A DNA stretch of 64,000 bases from Shewanella baltica (GCF_900456975.1 NZ_UGYM01000002.1:3038001-3102000); one strand, 5' to 3'. Positions 40,280 through 48,647 are shown, counted from the stretch's first letter. Numbers and translations: made by a program. The notes: a model not told the origin generated them from the letters alone.

Positions 40280-41143
40280 TTACGCATTTCCAGCTGGTAT
40301 TTCATCCGTGGCGATTAACAACTCAGCCTGTTGACTTAAGGTCGCCTCGTCCCAACCTAGCTCAGCAAACACGGTTTCCCACTCAGGCTCGAGCTCGGTT
40401 TCTATGCTGAGTCGAACTTGAGTGACAGGATGGGTGAAGCTGAGCTTTTTCGCGATAAGCCACAGGCGATTAATGCCAAAATGCTCGCGAAAAAACGCAT
40501 TTTGCTTACCGTCACCATGGGTGGTATCACCAACTATGGGGTGACGTAAATGCGCCATGTGTCTTCTGAGCTGATGCTTGCGCCCCGTTTTAGGGCTCAA
40601 GCGTACCAGTGCAAATCGGCTAGTGGGATATCGGCCTGACGGATACGGAATTTCAGTATTGAGTAATGGCTCATAAGCCGTCACAGCTTCCTGCGCGGCT
40701 TTGTTAGGATCGGCATTCTTATCGCCCAACTCATCCAACTCAACCTTAAGCGCATAGTCTAAAATGCCACTCTCATGCATATTACCGCGCACTAAAGCCA
40801 AATATTGCTTTTCAATCGTATGGGAAGCAAATTGCTCACACAGTGCATTGGCTACTTCACTGCTCTTGGCAAACAAAAGCACGCCAGATGTCGGCCTGTC
40901 GAGACGATGTACGGGGAACACATGACAGCCCACTAAGTCGCGGGTCAGCTGCATGGCAAAAAATCGCTCCCGACGCGCTAAATAACTGCGGTGGACCAAT
41001 AAGCCTGCAGGTTTATGAATTGCCACTAAGTGATCATCTTCATAAAGAATTTCAATCTCAGGCGCCTGCTCTTCTGAATCATCCTCTTGGGATGCATTCA
41101 GTGCATTTTCAGGCGTTTCAAGCCAGATATCATCTTGATTCAT
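40280..41143 (-). CDS. truC: tRNA pseudouridine(65) synthase TruC
   Basis: The 287-residue RluA/RsuA-type pseudouridine synthase has its catalytic motif HRLDRPTSG with D82, then LLFAKSS and SPKTGRKHQLRRHMAHL. It modifies U65 in tRNA-Ile and tRNA-Asp in E. coli. Compared with the E. coli protein there is an acidic N-terminal extension of about 30 residues, which may instead be upstream sequence if an internal start is used. It overlaps yqcC by 14 bases, the same pair as in E. coli. Confidence 0.9.
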   Translation of the reverse strand: MNQDDIWLETPENALNASQEDDSEEQAPEIEILYEDDHLVAIHKPAGLLVHRSYLARRERFFAMQLTRDLVGCHVFPVHRLDRPTSGVLLFAKSSEVANALCEQFASHTIEKQYLALVRGNMHESGILDYALKVELDELGDKNADPNKAAQEAVTAYEPLLNTEIPYPSGRYPTSRFALVRLSPKTGRKHQLRRHMAHLRHPIVGDTTHGDGKQNAFFREHFGINRLWLIAKKLSFTHPVTQVRLSIETELEPEWETVFAELGWDEATLSQQAELLIATDEIPAGNA

Positions 41144-41480
41144 TTAACAACATATCCAATTCATTCAATACGCCAATCAGAGCTTGGCGCGGGGGCATAT
41201 CCTGCCAAACATGTTCAGCCATAGGGGCTATCGCAATTTGCGTCGGCAATGGCGCACCCGTTTCGATTAAAGTCTGCATTCTAGGCAGTAAAATAAACTG
41301 CAACCACTGCTCAAGGGGCATAAGATCACAGGCAAAAGGCGCTGTGCTTCCCATTGCAGCGGCAGAAGGCGCTTGCTTAGACCACAACTCGGCCGCTTGC
41401 AGCGCTTGGGCAATCTGAGCCAATTTAGCTTGGGTTTGACTGTATAACATAGCTTTCAGATCCATTCTCATGTTAGCCAT
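41130..41480 (-). CDS. yqcC: YqcC family protein (DUF446)
   Basis: The 116-residue protein matches E. coli YqcC in its core MPLEQWLQFILLPRMQTLIE and in the C-terminal helix LNELDMLLNE. Function is unknown. The start is uncertain: ATGs occur at 41480, 41471, 41465 and 41450 and a GTG at 41501, none with a clear ribosome binding site. Its location next to truC on one side and, past two genes, the csrB locus and syd on the other preserves the E. coli neighbourhood. Confidence 0.82.
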   Translation of the reverse strand: MANMRMDLKAMLYSQTQAKLAQIAQALQAAELWSKQAPSAAAMGSTAPFACDLMPLEQWLQFILLPRMQTLIETGAPLPTQIAIAPMAEHVWQDMPPRQALIGVLNELDMLLNESR

Positions 41481-41612
41481 TGTGATTGAGGAACTTGCCA
41501 CAATCCACAGGCCGAATAGGTCGATTAAAGTGCCGCAATCATACCATCCAGACGCACTTCCCCCTATAATGGCGCCAATTTATTGAGCCTCTTTGATTGA
41601 TATGGCAGCCAA

Positions 41613-42626
41613 ATGACTGAAATTACAACTTTAAGCCAGTTTTTAACCACAGCCAAAACCCAGTTCCAAGTGTATGATCTTGGCCGTAGGGTGCAACATA
41701 TTGATATGCTCGCGTTTCACCAAATAGAATCTCTGTCTACCCCTTATCCTTACCCCATTCAAGGACATGCGCAGTTTGCTATCGTCTTTTGGGATGCAAG
41801 TCAGCAACACTTTATTTGGTTTCTAAAACTGGCCTTAGATGAGCAAGGATTACTGTCGCCTGCACCGCGCTCACAATTTATCGAAATGATATTAGCGGCA
41901 TTAGGGCAAGATCCCACTCAACCACTCAGTGATGAGCAGCAAGAACGACTCGCGAATAATCCGTTTAACTTCAAGCCAAGCCAGGAAAAACTCGCCGTAT
42001 TCAACGCGCTTGTTCGTAAACAACTCGGCCAACGCGCGTCATCGCAATACGAATTTGCCGTGCAGTACCTGTCAGGCCAAGTTGCCCCAGCTCAATGGCA
42101 ACATATTGGGATGCAAGGCATAGCCGATGTGTGCGCGCGCGCAAATGAATTTGATCATGAGCAGCACTTAGTATCGAGTTTTGATACTGCCGCCATCGAA
42201 GTGCAAATCGCCCTATGTCAGTGTCTTGAGCACTTACTGATTAGCGACACGCTCGCCGATAAAATTCTCGCAAAACTTCAAGATGCAGCCCCAGAACACC
42301 AAGCCTATTTCCTTCGGGCTTTGGCTTCTAGCGCCAAACACAGCCAACAAGCGTTCGAACATCTTCACGGCCAAGCCTCTTTAGATACCAATGCCCTCAT
42401 CAGCATTGCCGGGCGTAACTGGTCGATATTAAAACAAGATTCAAGTCGCAGTCTTTACTTAGAAGCCCTAGCACTGCAGCCCCAAGCCTTTTTTAATCAG
42501 GTCTTTGCTGATATTGTGGCTATCCCTAGTTTGCGCAATCAACTACTAGGCGAATTAAGAAACCCCAATCGAAGCGTTCAACTATCACAAGCCATAGGTG
42601 GTTTGTTTAAGGCAGCAAGCAAATGA
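41613..42626 (+). CDS. DUF3549 family protein
   Basis: A 337-residue soluble protein matching a family I know as DUF3549, restricted to Shewanella, Vibrio and related marine gammaproteobacteria. The start MTEITTLSQFLTTAKTQF and a C-terminal all-helical region (about 170-337, HEAT-like in character) are visible. No catalytic motif is apparent and the function is unknown. Its stop overlaps the ATG of the DUF3301 gene, so the two are probably translated together. Confidence 0.75.
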   Translation: MTEITTLSQFLTTAKTQFQVYDLGRRVQHIDMLAFHQIESLSTPYPYPIQGHAQFAIVFWDASQQHFIWFLKLALDEQGLLSPAPRSQFIEMILAALGQDPTQPLSDEQQERLANNPFNFKPSQEKLAVFNALVRKQLGQRASSQYEFAVQYLSGQVAPAQWQHIGMQGIADVCARANEFDHEQHLVSSFDTAAIEVQIALCQCLEHLLISDTLADKILAKLQDAAPEHQAYFLRALASSAKHSQQAFEHLHGQASLDTNALISIAGRNWSILKQDSSRSLYLEALALQPQAFFNQVFADIVAIPSLRNQLLGELRNPNRSVQLSQAIGGLFKAASK

Positions 42627-43009
42627 TGTCAGATTTACTGTTAATTATTGGCCTCGTCGTGATTGCCGCATTTTTTTGGCAGTTACGCCAAATGGCAGAG
42701 TTGAGCCGCATTTTTGCCAAAAAAGAATGTTGGCGACAAAAAGTGCAACTGTTAGCCATAGCAATGGAAACCGCGCGCCCAAGTATTGGCGGCACCACAG
42801 GGATTTGTTGGAAAGCGAAATATTTATTTGAATTCAGCACTGACGGCATTAACCAGTACAGTGGCCATATTTGGATGCAAGGTAAGAAAATTCAAAAAAT
42901 AGAATGGCCTATCTTCCCAGAGCCCGAATGGCAAGAAGCGCCGACAGCACAGGGGAAATTTGGCGGTTGTGGTACGCAAAGCGGCTGTAGCTCAGGCAAG
43001 TGTCATTAA
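42623..43009 (+). CDS. DUF3301 membrane protein with a cysteine-rich tail
   Basis: The 128-residue protein has one N-terminal transmembrane helix (about 4-20) and a body of about 80 residues. The C-terminus is a Gly/Cys-rich tail, FGGCGTQSGCSSGKCH, with three cysteines and a terminal histidine. It resembles DUF3301. The tail looks like a metal site or a redox-active loop; that is inference. The ATGATG start overlaps the DUF3549 stop. The helix polarity suggests N-out or N-in cannot be called. Confidence 0.72.
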   Translation: MMSDLLLIIGLVVIAAFFWQLRQMAELSRIFAKKECWRQKVQLLAIAMETARPSIGGTTGICWKAKYLFEFSTDGINQYSGHIWMQGKKIQKIEWPIFPEPEWQEAPTAQGKFGGCGTQSGCSSGKCH

Positions 43010-43100
43010 GTATTATCGACTATAGATGAGATGCCAAATAAGCTGTTCGCCAGAATAGAGAATAATCAGTCATTCTCTGGTGCTGCAAAATAACTCGCTG

Positions 43101-43142
43101 TAAAAATAAAAAAAGAAAGGGCGCGGCCCTAAAGCCACGCCC
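43101..43142 (-). terminator. Terminator of csrB copy 1
   Basis: On the minus strand GGGCGTGGC pairs with GCCGCGCCC (one G-U pair), followed by TTTCTTTTTTTATTTTT. The strand of the T run fixes the direction of the RNA. Confidence 0.88.
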
Positions 43143-43528
43143 TCCTATTCTCTGTTAAGCTATCCCGCTATTTTTGTGCTCCCTGCACCATCCATGCGTC
43201 AATCTGCGTCCTGCTTCATCCCTGCTCAATCCTTGAGGTCCTTGTACTCATGTACTTCCCTATCTCTTGGTCATCCAGTCCCAAGCTTGCTCTTTCCTGA
43301 GCGGTTCCATCATCATCCATGAAACGGGTATTGCATCCATTCAATTGCACTCCCTGTGCCATTGCCATCCTATGCAATGAGTCTATCAATCCTTGATAGT
43401 CTCCCTTCCTTGGTATTGGCTATCTTTCATCCTGAAAGGCCTATATCCCTATTCCTTAAGTCACATTCCTTAGTCACTGTTCGATCATCCTGATCGCCAA
43501 CATCCTGTTGCCCGTAATTCCTTCTACA
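43105..43528 (-). ncRNA. csrB: CsrB-type regulatory RNA, copy 1
   Basis: A minus-strand transcript of about 420 nt is inferred. It carries roughly 25 GGA motifs, many as CAGGAUG or AGGGA in hairpin loops: GATCAGGATGATCG, CAACAGGATGTTG and CTTTCAGGATGAAAG are clear stem-loops. GGA-in-loop arrays sequester the translational regulator CsrA. The 3' end is an intrinsic terminator. A -10-like TAGAAT (43535-43540) and a perfect GacA/UvrY palindrome upstream set the 5' end at about 43528. E. coli csrB lies between yqcC and syd, the same neighbourhood. Ends are estimates. Confidence 0.88.
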
Positions 43529-43534
43529 AGATGA

Positions 43535-43540
43535 ATTCTA
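43535..43540 (-). promoter_or_regulatory. -10 element of csrB copy 1
   Basis: TAGAAT on the minus strand, within a CGTAGAATTCA block that is repeated at the start of copy 2 (44510-44519). No good -35 element is present, as expected for an activator-dependent promoter. Confidence 0.6.
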
Positions 43541-43699
43541 CGCCAACCAACGAAAGTACTCATTGCGGATTATTTAAAATGTTAACGAAAATAGTGAGTT
43601 TAACTGATGAAAAATAGACTAACTGACTGATATAAATATAAATAATAACCAACCCCAAGACATGACCACCCTTTGAACCTACAAATTACTTACATACTT

Positions 43700-43717
43700 G
43701 TAAGAGATCTCTTACAC
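43700..43717. promoter_or_regulatory. GacA/UvrY binding site upstream of csrB copy 1
   Basis: TGTAAGAGATCTCTTACA is a perfect 18-bp palindrome that fits the GacA/UvrY/VarA box TGTAAG-N6-CTTACA. It lies about 172 bp upstream of the inferred start, similar to the far-upstream UvrY site of E. coli csrB. Confidence 0.88.
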
Positions 43718-43956
43718 GGAGGATGGCAATTCGAATCAAAAGTAAGCAAAACGCTAGATGTCTCCCCTGAGGACTTATGCATAAACCGCTATCGCTCAAA
43801 GTTCATTCGCGCATGACCAGCACACAGAGAGTAAATTATTGGGCAATAAGAGAAGTAAGACTGGTAAACATGCTTTACGGTGATAAGTCTTTAAGCAGAG
43901 TTAAGATAAAGTCAATGTGAATAGCGTTATAGCTTGGCAAAGCGAGATTAATACTG

Positions 43957-43996
43957 AAAATGAACCAAAGAAAAGGGCGCAACTAAAGTGCGCCCC
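43957..43996 (-). terminator. Terminator of csrB copy 2
   Basis: On the minus strand GGGCGCACU pairs with AGUUGCGCCC (one bulge), followed by TTTTCTTTGG. It is the counterpart of the copy 1 terminator. Confidence 0.85.
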
Positions 43997-44505
43997 ATTT
44001 ATCCTTTGTAAGCCGTCCTGCTCGATTTGTGCTCCCTGCACCATCCATGCGTCTGCTTGCGTCCTGCGTCGTCCCTGTAATCCCTTTTCGTACCTGTGTA
44101 TCAAACTTGCGTGAGATAACACTCAGTCCTTTGACCTGTAAATCCATTTTACAGAGCCTGTCACTTCCTATGACTTTTTCCTATTGCATCCTGCAAAAAT
44201 TTGTCTTCCATAGAGTAGTACAAGCTGTTCACCCTTATACTTTATCCTTGTCTCGACACATCCTGTCTCGAGTTCATGCTTAATCCTTAAGCGTGTCCTG
44301 TATTCTTCCTGAAATTCATCATCCTGACGATACGACTCACTGTCTCTAATCATCCTTGAAAAGCAATCCTGCTTTTCCTTAGCCTATCCTAGGCGAATGA
44401 CAGTTTTCCTACCGTCAGCGATTTCAACCTTGAAATCTTAATTCGTTGCTTCTTGCGTCCCTTTGGCCTGTTTCGCTTTCCTTGCTATCCATTTGCTTTG
44501 GCCAT
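43960..44505 (-). ncRNA. csrB: CsrB-type regulatory RNA, copy 2
   Basis: A second minus-strand RNA of about 540 nt is inferred, again with about 25 GGA motifs, including CGTCAGGATGATG and AAAAGCAGGATTGCTTTT stem-loops. It shares with copy 1 an exact 28-base block just before the terminator (44026-44053 versus 43173-43200), at the same 31-base distance from the terminator stem, and the CGTAGAATTCA promoter block. The rest of the sequence has diverged, so the duplication is old. Open frames in this stretch (about 43900-44734) are not protein genes. It is longer than typical CsrB (about 370-420 nt), so the 5' end needs mapping. Confidence 0.85.
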
Positions 44506-44511
44506 GAGTGA

Positions 44512-44517
44512 ATTCTA
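44512..44517 (-). promoter_or_regulatory. -10 element of csrB copy 2
   Basis: TAGAAT on the minus strand in the same CGTAGAATTCA context as copy 1. Upstream on the minus strand the sequence is A-rich with no consensus -35. Confidence 0.55.
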
Positions 44518-44674
44518 CGTTAACCATGACTTTTTTGTTCGGCTCAAAGAACGGACTACAAAAGAAATTACGGTCAAACATAAGGCAAATAAACACAAGT
44601 TAATGATTCTATTTAAAATTAAACGCAAGAGAACAAAAAACAATCAAAAAGAAAACATTATGTCCTACAGCGTT

Positions 44675-44692
44675 TGTAAGCGATCTCTCACA
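44675..44692. promoter_or_regulatory. GacA/UvrY binding site upstream of csrB copy 2
   Basis: TGTAAGCGATCTCTCACA matches the GacA box with one change in the second half-site. It lies about 170 bp upstream of the inferred start, within two bases of the spacing of copy 1. The flanks (CACGG-GATGG-like) are also shared with the copy 1 box. Confidence 0.82.
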
Positions 44693-44723
44693 CGGGCATG
44701 GGCATCTCACTCGGACGGCTTTT

Positions 44724-45029
44724 TTAACGCTTAAAAAAGCCGCTGATCATCTGAGCAAACATCACCCAATCAGCCATCAAACTGTAAAAGGGATACTGAA
44801 ATGTCGCAGGTCGATTCTTCTCGAATACTAAGTGTCCCACCCACGCAAAACCGTAGCCAACGACCGGAATAAACCAACATAGCCACCAGGCTTGTGAAAC
44901 CAAGGCAATGCCAATCAGCAGCAGGACTAAGCTACTGCCAACAAAGTGTAATTGCCGGCAAATCGGGTGCTGGTGTTGGGATAAATAGAAAGGATAGAAA
45001 TCGGCGAACCGTTTATAAGAGTGAGTCAT
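44724..45029 (-). CDS. Mpo1-like (DUF962) membrane protein
   Basis: The 101-residue protein has two hydrophobic segments (about 30-72) and the Mpo1 pattern of histidines: YPFYLSQHQHPICRQLHFVG near the N-terminus and WVGHLVFEKNRPATF after the membrane part. Yeast Mpo1 is an Fe(II)-dependent dioxygenase acting on 2-hydroxy fatty acids; activity of bacterial members is inferred. The ATG at 45029 overlaps the acetyltransferase stop by 17 bases, so the two are likely co-translated. A GTG at 45068 is less plausible. Confidence 0.8.
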   Translation of the reverse strand: MTHSYKRFADFYPFYLSQHQHPICRQLHFVGSSLVLLLIGIALVSQAWWLCWFIPVVGYGFAWVGHLVFEKNRPATFQYPFYSLMADWVMFAQMISGFFKR

Positions 45030-45660
45030 CTTGTTGAACCGAATAGAATAATAACTGACCATGGACACTGCCGATATTGAGCTCGCCTAAAGAGACAAAG
45101 TCATGCTGGGTAAATAATTGCAGATGGCTCTCCTGGGCGACAAACACACCAATGCCATCCAGATCCGGCTGCTCATCACACCAACTCACTACCGCTTGCA
45201 CTAACTTATGTCCGAGTCCTTTATGCTGCTCGTTCGGTGCAAGGGCGATAAACTGCAAAATACCGCAGTGCTTACTGGGTAAGAGTTCGACAATACTGGA
45301 CTCTTTTTTCATCAACGCTTGGGTCGATTGCCAGCCCGTACCTAACAACATCTTTAAGCGCCAATGCCAGTAACGCCCTTCTCCCAAAGGCACTTCTTGC
45401 GTTACCACACAGGCTAAACCAACCAGTCTTTCATGGTCGAACAAACCTATGAGTGCTTGTTTTTGTTGCCATAACGTATTGAGTTCTTCGCGGATCGCGG
45501 CGCGCAGTTTTTGCTCGTAAGCGGCTTTATCTGAGGTAAAAAGTGAATCGACAAAAAAAGGGTCATCATGGTAAGCGTTATAGAGGATAGAGGCGGCGAT
45601 GCGTAAGTCTTCCGCGGTCAAATAGACTGCACGGCAGTCTTCCAAGGTTTCATTGTCCAT
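45013..45660 (-). CDS. GNAT family N-acetyltransferase
   Basis: The 215-residue protein has a GNAT fold. The acetyl-CoA pyrophosphate-binding motif is EQHKGLGHKLVQAVVSWC (about 148-165), preceded by the strand LQFIALAP and followed by IGVFVAQES and LFTQHDFVSLGE. The acceptor is unknown. It starts at the ATG at 45660 and is followed by the overlapping Mpo1-like gene. Confidence 0.85.
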   Translation of the reverse strand: MDNETLEDCRAVYLTAEDLRIAASILYNAYHDDPFFVDSLFTSDKAAYEQKLRAAIREELNTLWQQKQALIGLFDHERLVGLACVVTQEVPLGEGRYWHWRLKMLLGTGWQSTQALMKKESSIVELLPSKHCGILQFIALAPNEQHKGLGHKLVQAVVSWCDEQPDLDGIGVFVAQESHLQLFTQHDFVSLGELNIGSVHGQLLFYSVQQDDSLL

Positions 45661-45809
45661 TATTAGTATTCCTTGACTTAGCTCACACTTTTTATGAGTA
45701 ACAATTAATTTACCAAGGAAACGGAAAAGTGCAAATTTTAATCATAGATTGCATTTTTCAATCAGGCGCTTACTCTAAACGAAGGCACTATACTGAAAAG
45801 GAAACAATG

Positions 45810-46043
45810 ATGGATACAACTCCAGTAGACCTAAGCCACTTATTCGAGCAACTCGGTTTAGACAGTAGCGATGAAGCCATAGCGCAATTTATTGCAACCC
45901 ATGATATCGACCATCACATCCATCTAAGCCAAGCGCCCTTTTGGACCCCAGCTCAAAAGAGCTTTATCATCGAAGGCCTAGAAGCTGATGCCCTCTGGAC
46001 TGAGCCCATTGAGCAACTCGATACTCAGCTACGTAAGCTATAA
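45810..46043 (+). CDS. DUF2789 family protein
   Basis: The 77-residue acidic protein contains LSHLFEQLGLDSSDEAIAQF and the conserved APFWTPAQKSFIIEGLEADA block of DUF2789. Function is unknown. ATGs at 45807 and 45810 follow AAGGA; 45810 has better spacing. It converges on the DUF3192 lipoprotein gene, with 10 bases between the stops. Confidence 0.82.
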   Translation: MDTTPVDLSHLFEQLGLDSSDEAIAQFIATHDIDHHIHLSQAPFWTPAQKSFIIEGLEADALWTEPIEQLDTQLRKL

Positions 46044-46053
46044 AACTCGCGGG

Positions 46054-46461
46054 TTAAATTTTACTGTAAGCCGTTTCACCCCAACCCACTAAGGCATTGT
46101 TGCTCAGCACGATAGGTGTGCATTCGTCCTTAGTGGTCTTTCCATCGCCATTATTGCGCTGGGTACGATAAAACAACACTAAGACTTCTTTATTCGATTC
46201 ACCTTGTTGAACACTTTGTTGAATGTAGGCTTCACTAAAATCAGCGGTGCCCATTAAGATCATCACTTGGTCTTTGGGCATCCCTAAACTCAGTTTGGTT
46301 AAGTTAGTGCGGTTTTTATCCTGCACTTTCTCCCATGATTCGCTGCTATCCCAACCCGATTCGCCATCACCGACATTGACCACACAGCCGCTAAGACCTA
46401 AGCTTGCAAGCCCTAAAAAAGTGATGGCGATAAGTTTGTTATTCAATTTATGGTTAATCAT
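46054..46461 (-). CDS. DUF3192 lipoprotein
   Basis: The 135-residue protein has a lipoprotein signal peptide ending LSGC (C26 lipidated), then a DUF3192/SmpA-like body with KLSLGMPKDQVMILMGTADFSEAY. The ending VLVLFYRTQ...VGWGE resembles the BamE (OmlA) fold. The residue after the cysteine is valine, so sorting to the outer membrane is expected. Function is unknown. Confidence 0.82.
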   Translation of the reverse strand: MINHKLNNKLIAITFLGLASLGLSGCVVNVGDGESGWDSSESWEKVQDKNRTNLTKLSLGMPKDQVMILMGTADFSEAYIQQSVQQGESNKEVLVLFYRTQRNNGDGKTTKDECTPIVLSNNALVGWGETAYSKI

Positions 46462-46625
46462 GTGACATCCTGTGTGATTATTATTTTTGCTTGAAAAAGC
46501 GATTTAGGCAGGACAATAAGCAAAATAGATGCCAAATGACAAAACACTGTTTTTAAATGGAAAAACTTACGCAACCTTTTGAGATTAGTTTAAATCATTC
46601 AACAAATTAAGGAATTTTGCTAATT

Positions 46626-47009
46626 ATGAGTCCACTTGACCAAGTATTAGCGGCTGCACGTTCGCTCGAAGCCTGCGGTAAAGTACCGAGCCTTGCCTTA
46701 ATAAAAAACCGTTTAGGTAGCAGCCTACCTTTACCGATATTGATCCAAGGCTTGCAGCAATTTAAATCTATGCCTAAGGCGGATCGCGAGCGTTTAGCCG
46801 AGTTACAAGCCATCAGCCCGACAATCGAAGCCGCTGCAACTAACGATACCTTGACGCTTGCGCTGCTTGCCGATCGCCTGCAGATACAACAGGCATATTT
46901 TGAACGTCATGCTGAGCAGCAAAAAGCAGAAATAATGCAATTAAAAAATGAACTGCTTGAACTAAAACAACGCATCAACTTATTAGAATCCCAAGGAAAA
47001 ACCGCTTAA
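46626..47009 (+). CDS. Hypothetical protein with possible winged helix and C-terminal coiled coil
   Basis: The 127-residue protein has an N-terminal region (about 5-45, VPSLALIKNRLGSSLPLPILIQGLQQF) that looks like the helix-turn-helix of KfrA-type proteins. A long C-terminal helix (about 85-125) has Leu/Ile heptads, MQLKNELLELKQRINLLE. It may bind DNA. AAGGA lies 12 bases before the ATG at 46626; a TTG at 46617 is an alternative. Its stop overlaps the next ATG (TAATG). Confidence 0.6.
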   Translation: MSPLDQVLAAARSLEACGKVPSLALIKNRLGSSLPLPILIQGLQQFKSMPKADRERLAELQAISPTIEAAATNDTLTLALLADRLQIQQAYFERHAEQQKAEIMQLKNELLELKQRINLLESQGKTA

Positions 47010-47782
47010 TGTTTGTCACTGAACTACGCTTCGAATGCTTCGCCGACACCACTATCTCTGCCGCCGAAAAAGCCATTAATCAGCTCCTTGAAGCCTATCG
47101 AGCTAATGGCCAAATCTTAGGGCGAGAATTTGCGGTCGCCTTTAATGACGGTGAGTTTAGAGTGCGTTTACTGATGCCAGAGAAAAGCAGTTTAGCGCAT
47201 AAATATCACAGCCCTTGGGTCAAAAAAGCCTTAGCAGAATTAACCGAAGCCAAACTACTCGCGCCGCGGGAAAAGTTTATCGGTCAGGACATTAATTCTG
47301 AGGTCAGCAATACCGACACACCCAGCTGGCAACTGCTCTATACCAGCTTTGTGCACATGTGCTCGCCCCTGCGCAGCGGCGATAATCTATTGCCCATTCC
47401 TTTATATCGACTCCCAGCAACCTTTAATGGCGATCACAAACGCATTATCCGTTGGCAGAGCGAATGGCAAGCCTGTGACGAGCTACAAATGGCGGCGGCC
47501 ACCAAAGCAGAATTTGCCGCACTTGAGGAATTATCGAGTCCAGACAGTGATTTATTTCGTAGAGGTTGGGATTTACGCGGCCGTATCGAATATCTCACTA
47601 AAATCCCTACCTATTACTACTTATACCGCGTCGGCGGCCAAGATTTGGCCTCAGAAAAAGCCCGACCTTGCCCACGTTGTGGCAGTCATGATTGGAAACT
47701 CGATGAACCTTTATTGGATATGTTCCACTTTCGCTGCGAGCCTTGCCGCATAGTATCAAATCTGTCTTGGGATCATCAGTAA
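47009..47782 (+). CDS. Zinc-ribbon protein, DUF2310 family
   Basis: The 257-residue protein ends in a four-cysteine zinc ribbon, CPRCGSHDWK...FRCEPCRIVSN (about 222-250). The N-terminal part, with ELRFECFADTTISAAEKAI, matches the DUF2310 family of possible nucleic-acid binding proteins. Function is unknown. It is translationally coupled to the preceding coiled-coil protein by a TAATG overlap. Confidence 0.8.
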   Translation: MFVTELRFECFADTTISAAEKAINQLLEAYRANGQILGREFAVAFNDGEFRVRLLMPEKSSLAHKYHSPWVKKALAELTEAKLLAPREKFIGQDINSEVSNTDTPSWQLLYTSFVHMCSPLRSGDNLLPIPLYRLPATFNGDHKRIIRWQSEWQACDELQMAAATKAEFAALEELSSPDSDLFRRGWDLRGRIEYLTKIPTYYYLYRVGGQDLASEKARPCPRCGSHDWKLDEPLLDMFHFRCEPCRIVSNLSWDHQ

Positions 47783-47807
47783 CATCATTTTATCCCGCCA
47801 AAGACCT

Positions 47808-47835
47808 CAACCTAAGATAAGCCATGCTTAGGTTG
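47808..47835. terminator. Inverted repeat between DUF2310 gene and syd
   Basis: CAACCTAAG and CTTAGGTTG form a 9-bp perfect stem in the gap between convergent genes. There is no T run on either side, so termination is possible but weak. Confidence 0.35.
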
Positions 47836-47937
47836 AATGTTCCGCTCAAACTAAGTGTGGTTGAGCGTTAACACTCTGACTAAACGTGGTTGAAGGCTAA
47901 GAGCTCGCAGCAAGATAAAGAGCCCAGCTCCCACCAA

Positions 47938-48588
47938 CTAGCGTTTACCAAAGAGGTTTTGCCACATACGTTTAAAGCTGGCAAAAATCCCCGGATGTTC
48001 TAATGCGGGCATCGGCAGTTCTTCATGTTTAACGGGCGGTGCTATCCGTGGCGATATTGCTTCGATAAACGCAGTCAAACTCGAGGCTAATTGCTCTGAT
48101 TGCACTTCACCAGGGATTTCAATCCACACGCTGCCATCACTGTTATTGATGGTGAGCATTTTATCGCCCTCATCTAATAGGCCAATGAACCACGTCGGTG
48201 GCTGCTTGAGCTTTTTCTTCATCATCAGATGACCAATCAGATTTTGCTGCAGGCAGGTAAAATCATCCTCATTCCACACTTGCAGTAACTCACCCGTGCC
48301 CCATTTTGAGTCGAACAATAACGGCGCAGAAAAATACAGACCGTAAAAATGATTAATTTCCGGCCACAAAGTCAACTCAAGCGCATGCTCAACATTGGCA
48401 AAACTGCCTTCGACTTCGCGTTTCACCGGCTGCCAAGAAACCGCTTGATCAAGATCAGCATGAAATTCGCCTTGAATACACACAGAAGGCTCACCCTGTG
48501 GGTAATAACGCGGTAGTTCACCTAAACTCGTTAGGTAAGCTTGATGATAGTTTTGCAAAAATTTATCGAGTGCGAGCAGACAAGACAC
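47938..48588 (-). CDS. syd: SecY-interacting protein Syd
   Basis: The 216-residue protein matches Syd, with the N-terminus [43 protein letters not shown] and [17 protein letters not shown]. Syd binds SecY peripherally in the cytoplasm and is thought to check the translocon. The start is a GTG at 48588. It is divergent from queF, 59 bases apart, as in E. coli. Confidence 0.9.
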   Translation of the reverse strand: MSCLLALDKFLQNYHQAYLTSLGELPRYYPQGEPSVCIQGEFHADLDQAVSWQPVKREVEGSFANVEHALELTLWPEINHFYGLYFSAPLLFDSKWGTGELLQVWNEDDFTCLQQNLIGHLMMKKKLKQPPTWFIGLLDEGDKMLTINNSDGSVWIEIPGEVQSEQLASSLTAFIEAISPRIAPPVKHEELPMPALEHPGIFASFKRMWQNLFGKR

Positions 48589-48610
48589 TTAAGCACAATC
48601 CAATTTCAGG

Positions 48611-48616
48611 TATAAT
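48611..48616 (+). promoter_or_regulatory. -10 element upstream of queF
   Basis: A perfect TATAAT lies 31 bases before the queF ATG, within the syd/queF divergent gap. The -35 region (CTTAAG, 17 bases upstream) is weak. Confidence 0.5.
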
Positions 48617-48647
48617 GTGCGCCTATTTTGACATGGAAACAGTATTG

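Noticed and set aside
43110..44500. CRISPR-like short repeats
   Set aside because: The recurring CATCCTG-like words are irregularly spaced, lie in hairpin loops and lack uniform spacers; CsrB fits far better.
43901..44734. Several 60-95 codon open frames on both strands in the csrB region
   Set aside because: They coincide with the GGA-rich RNA units, have biased repetitive composition and no ribosome binding sites or family matches.
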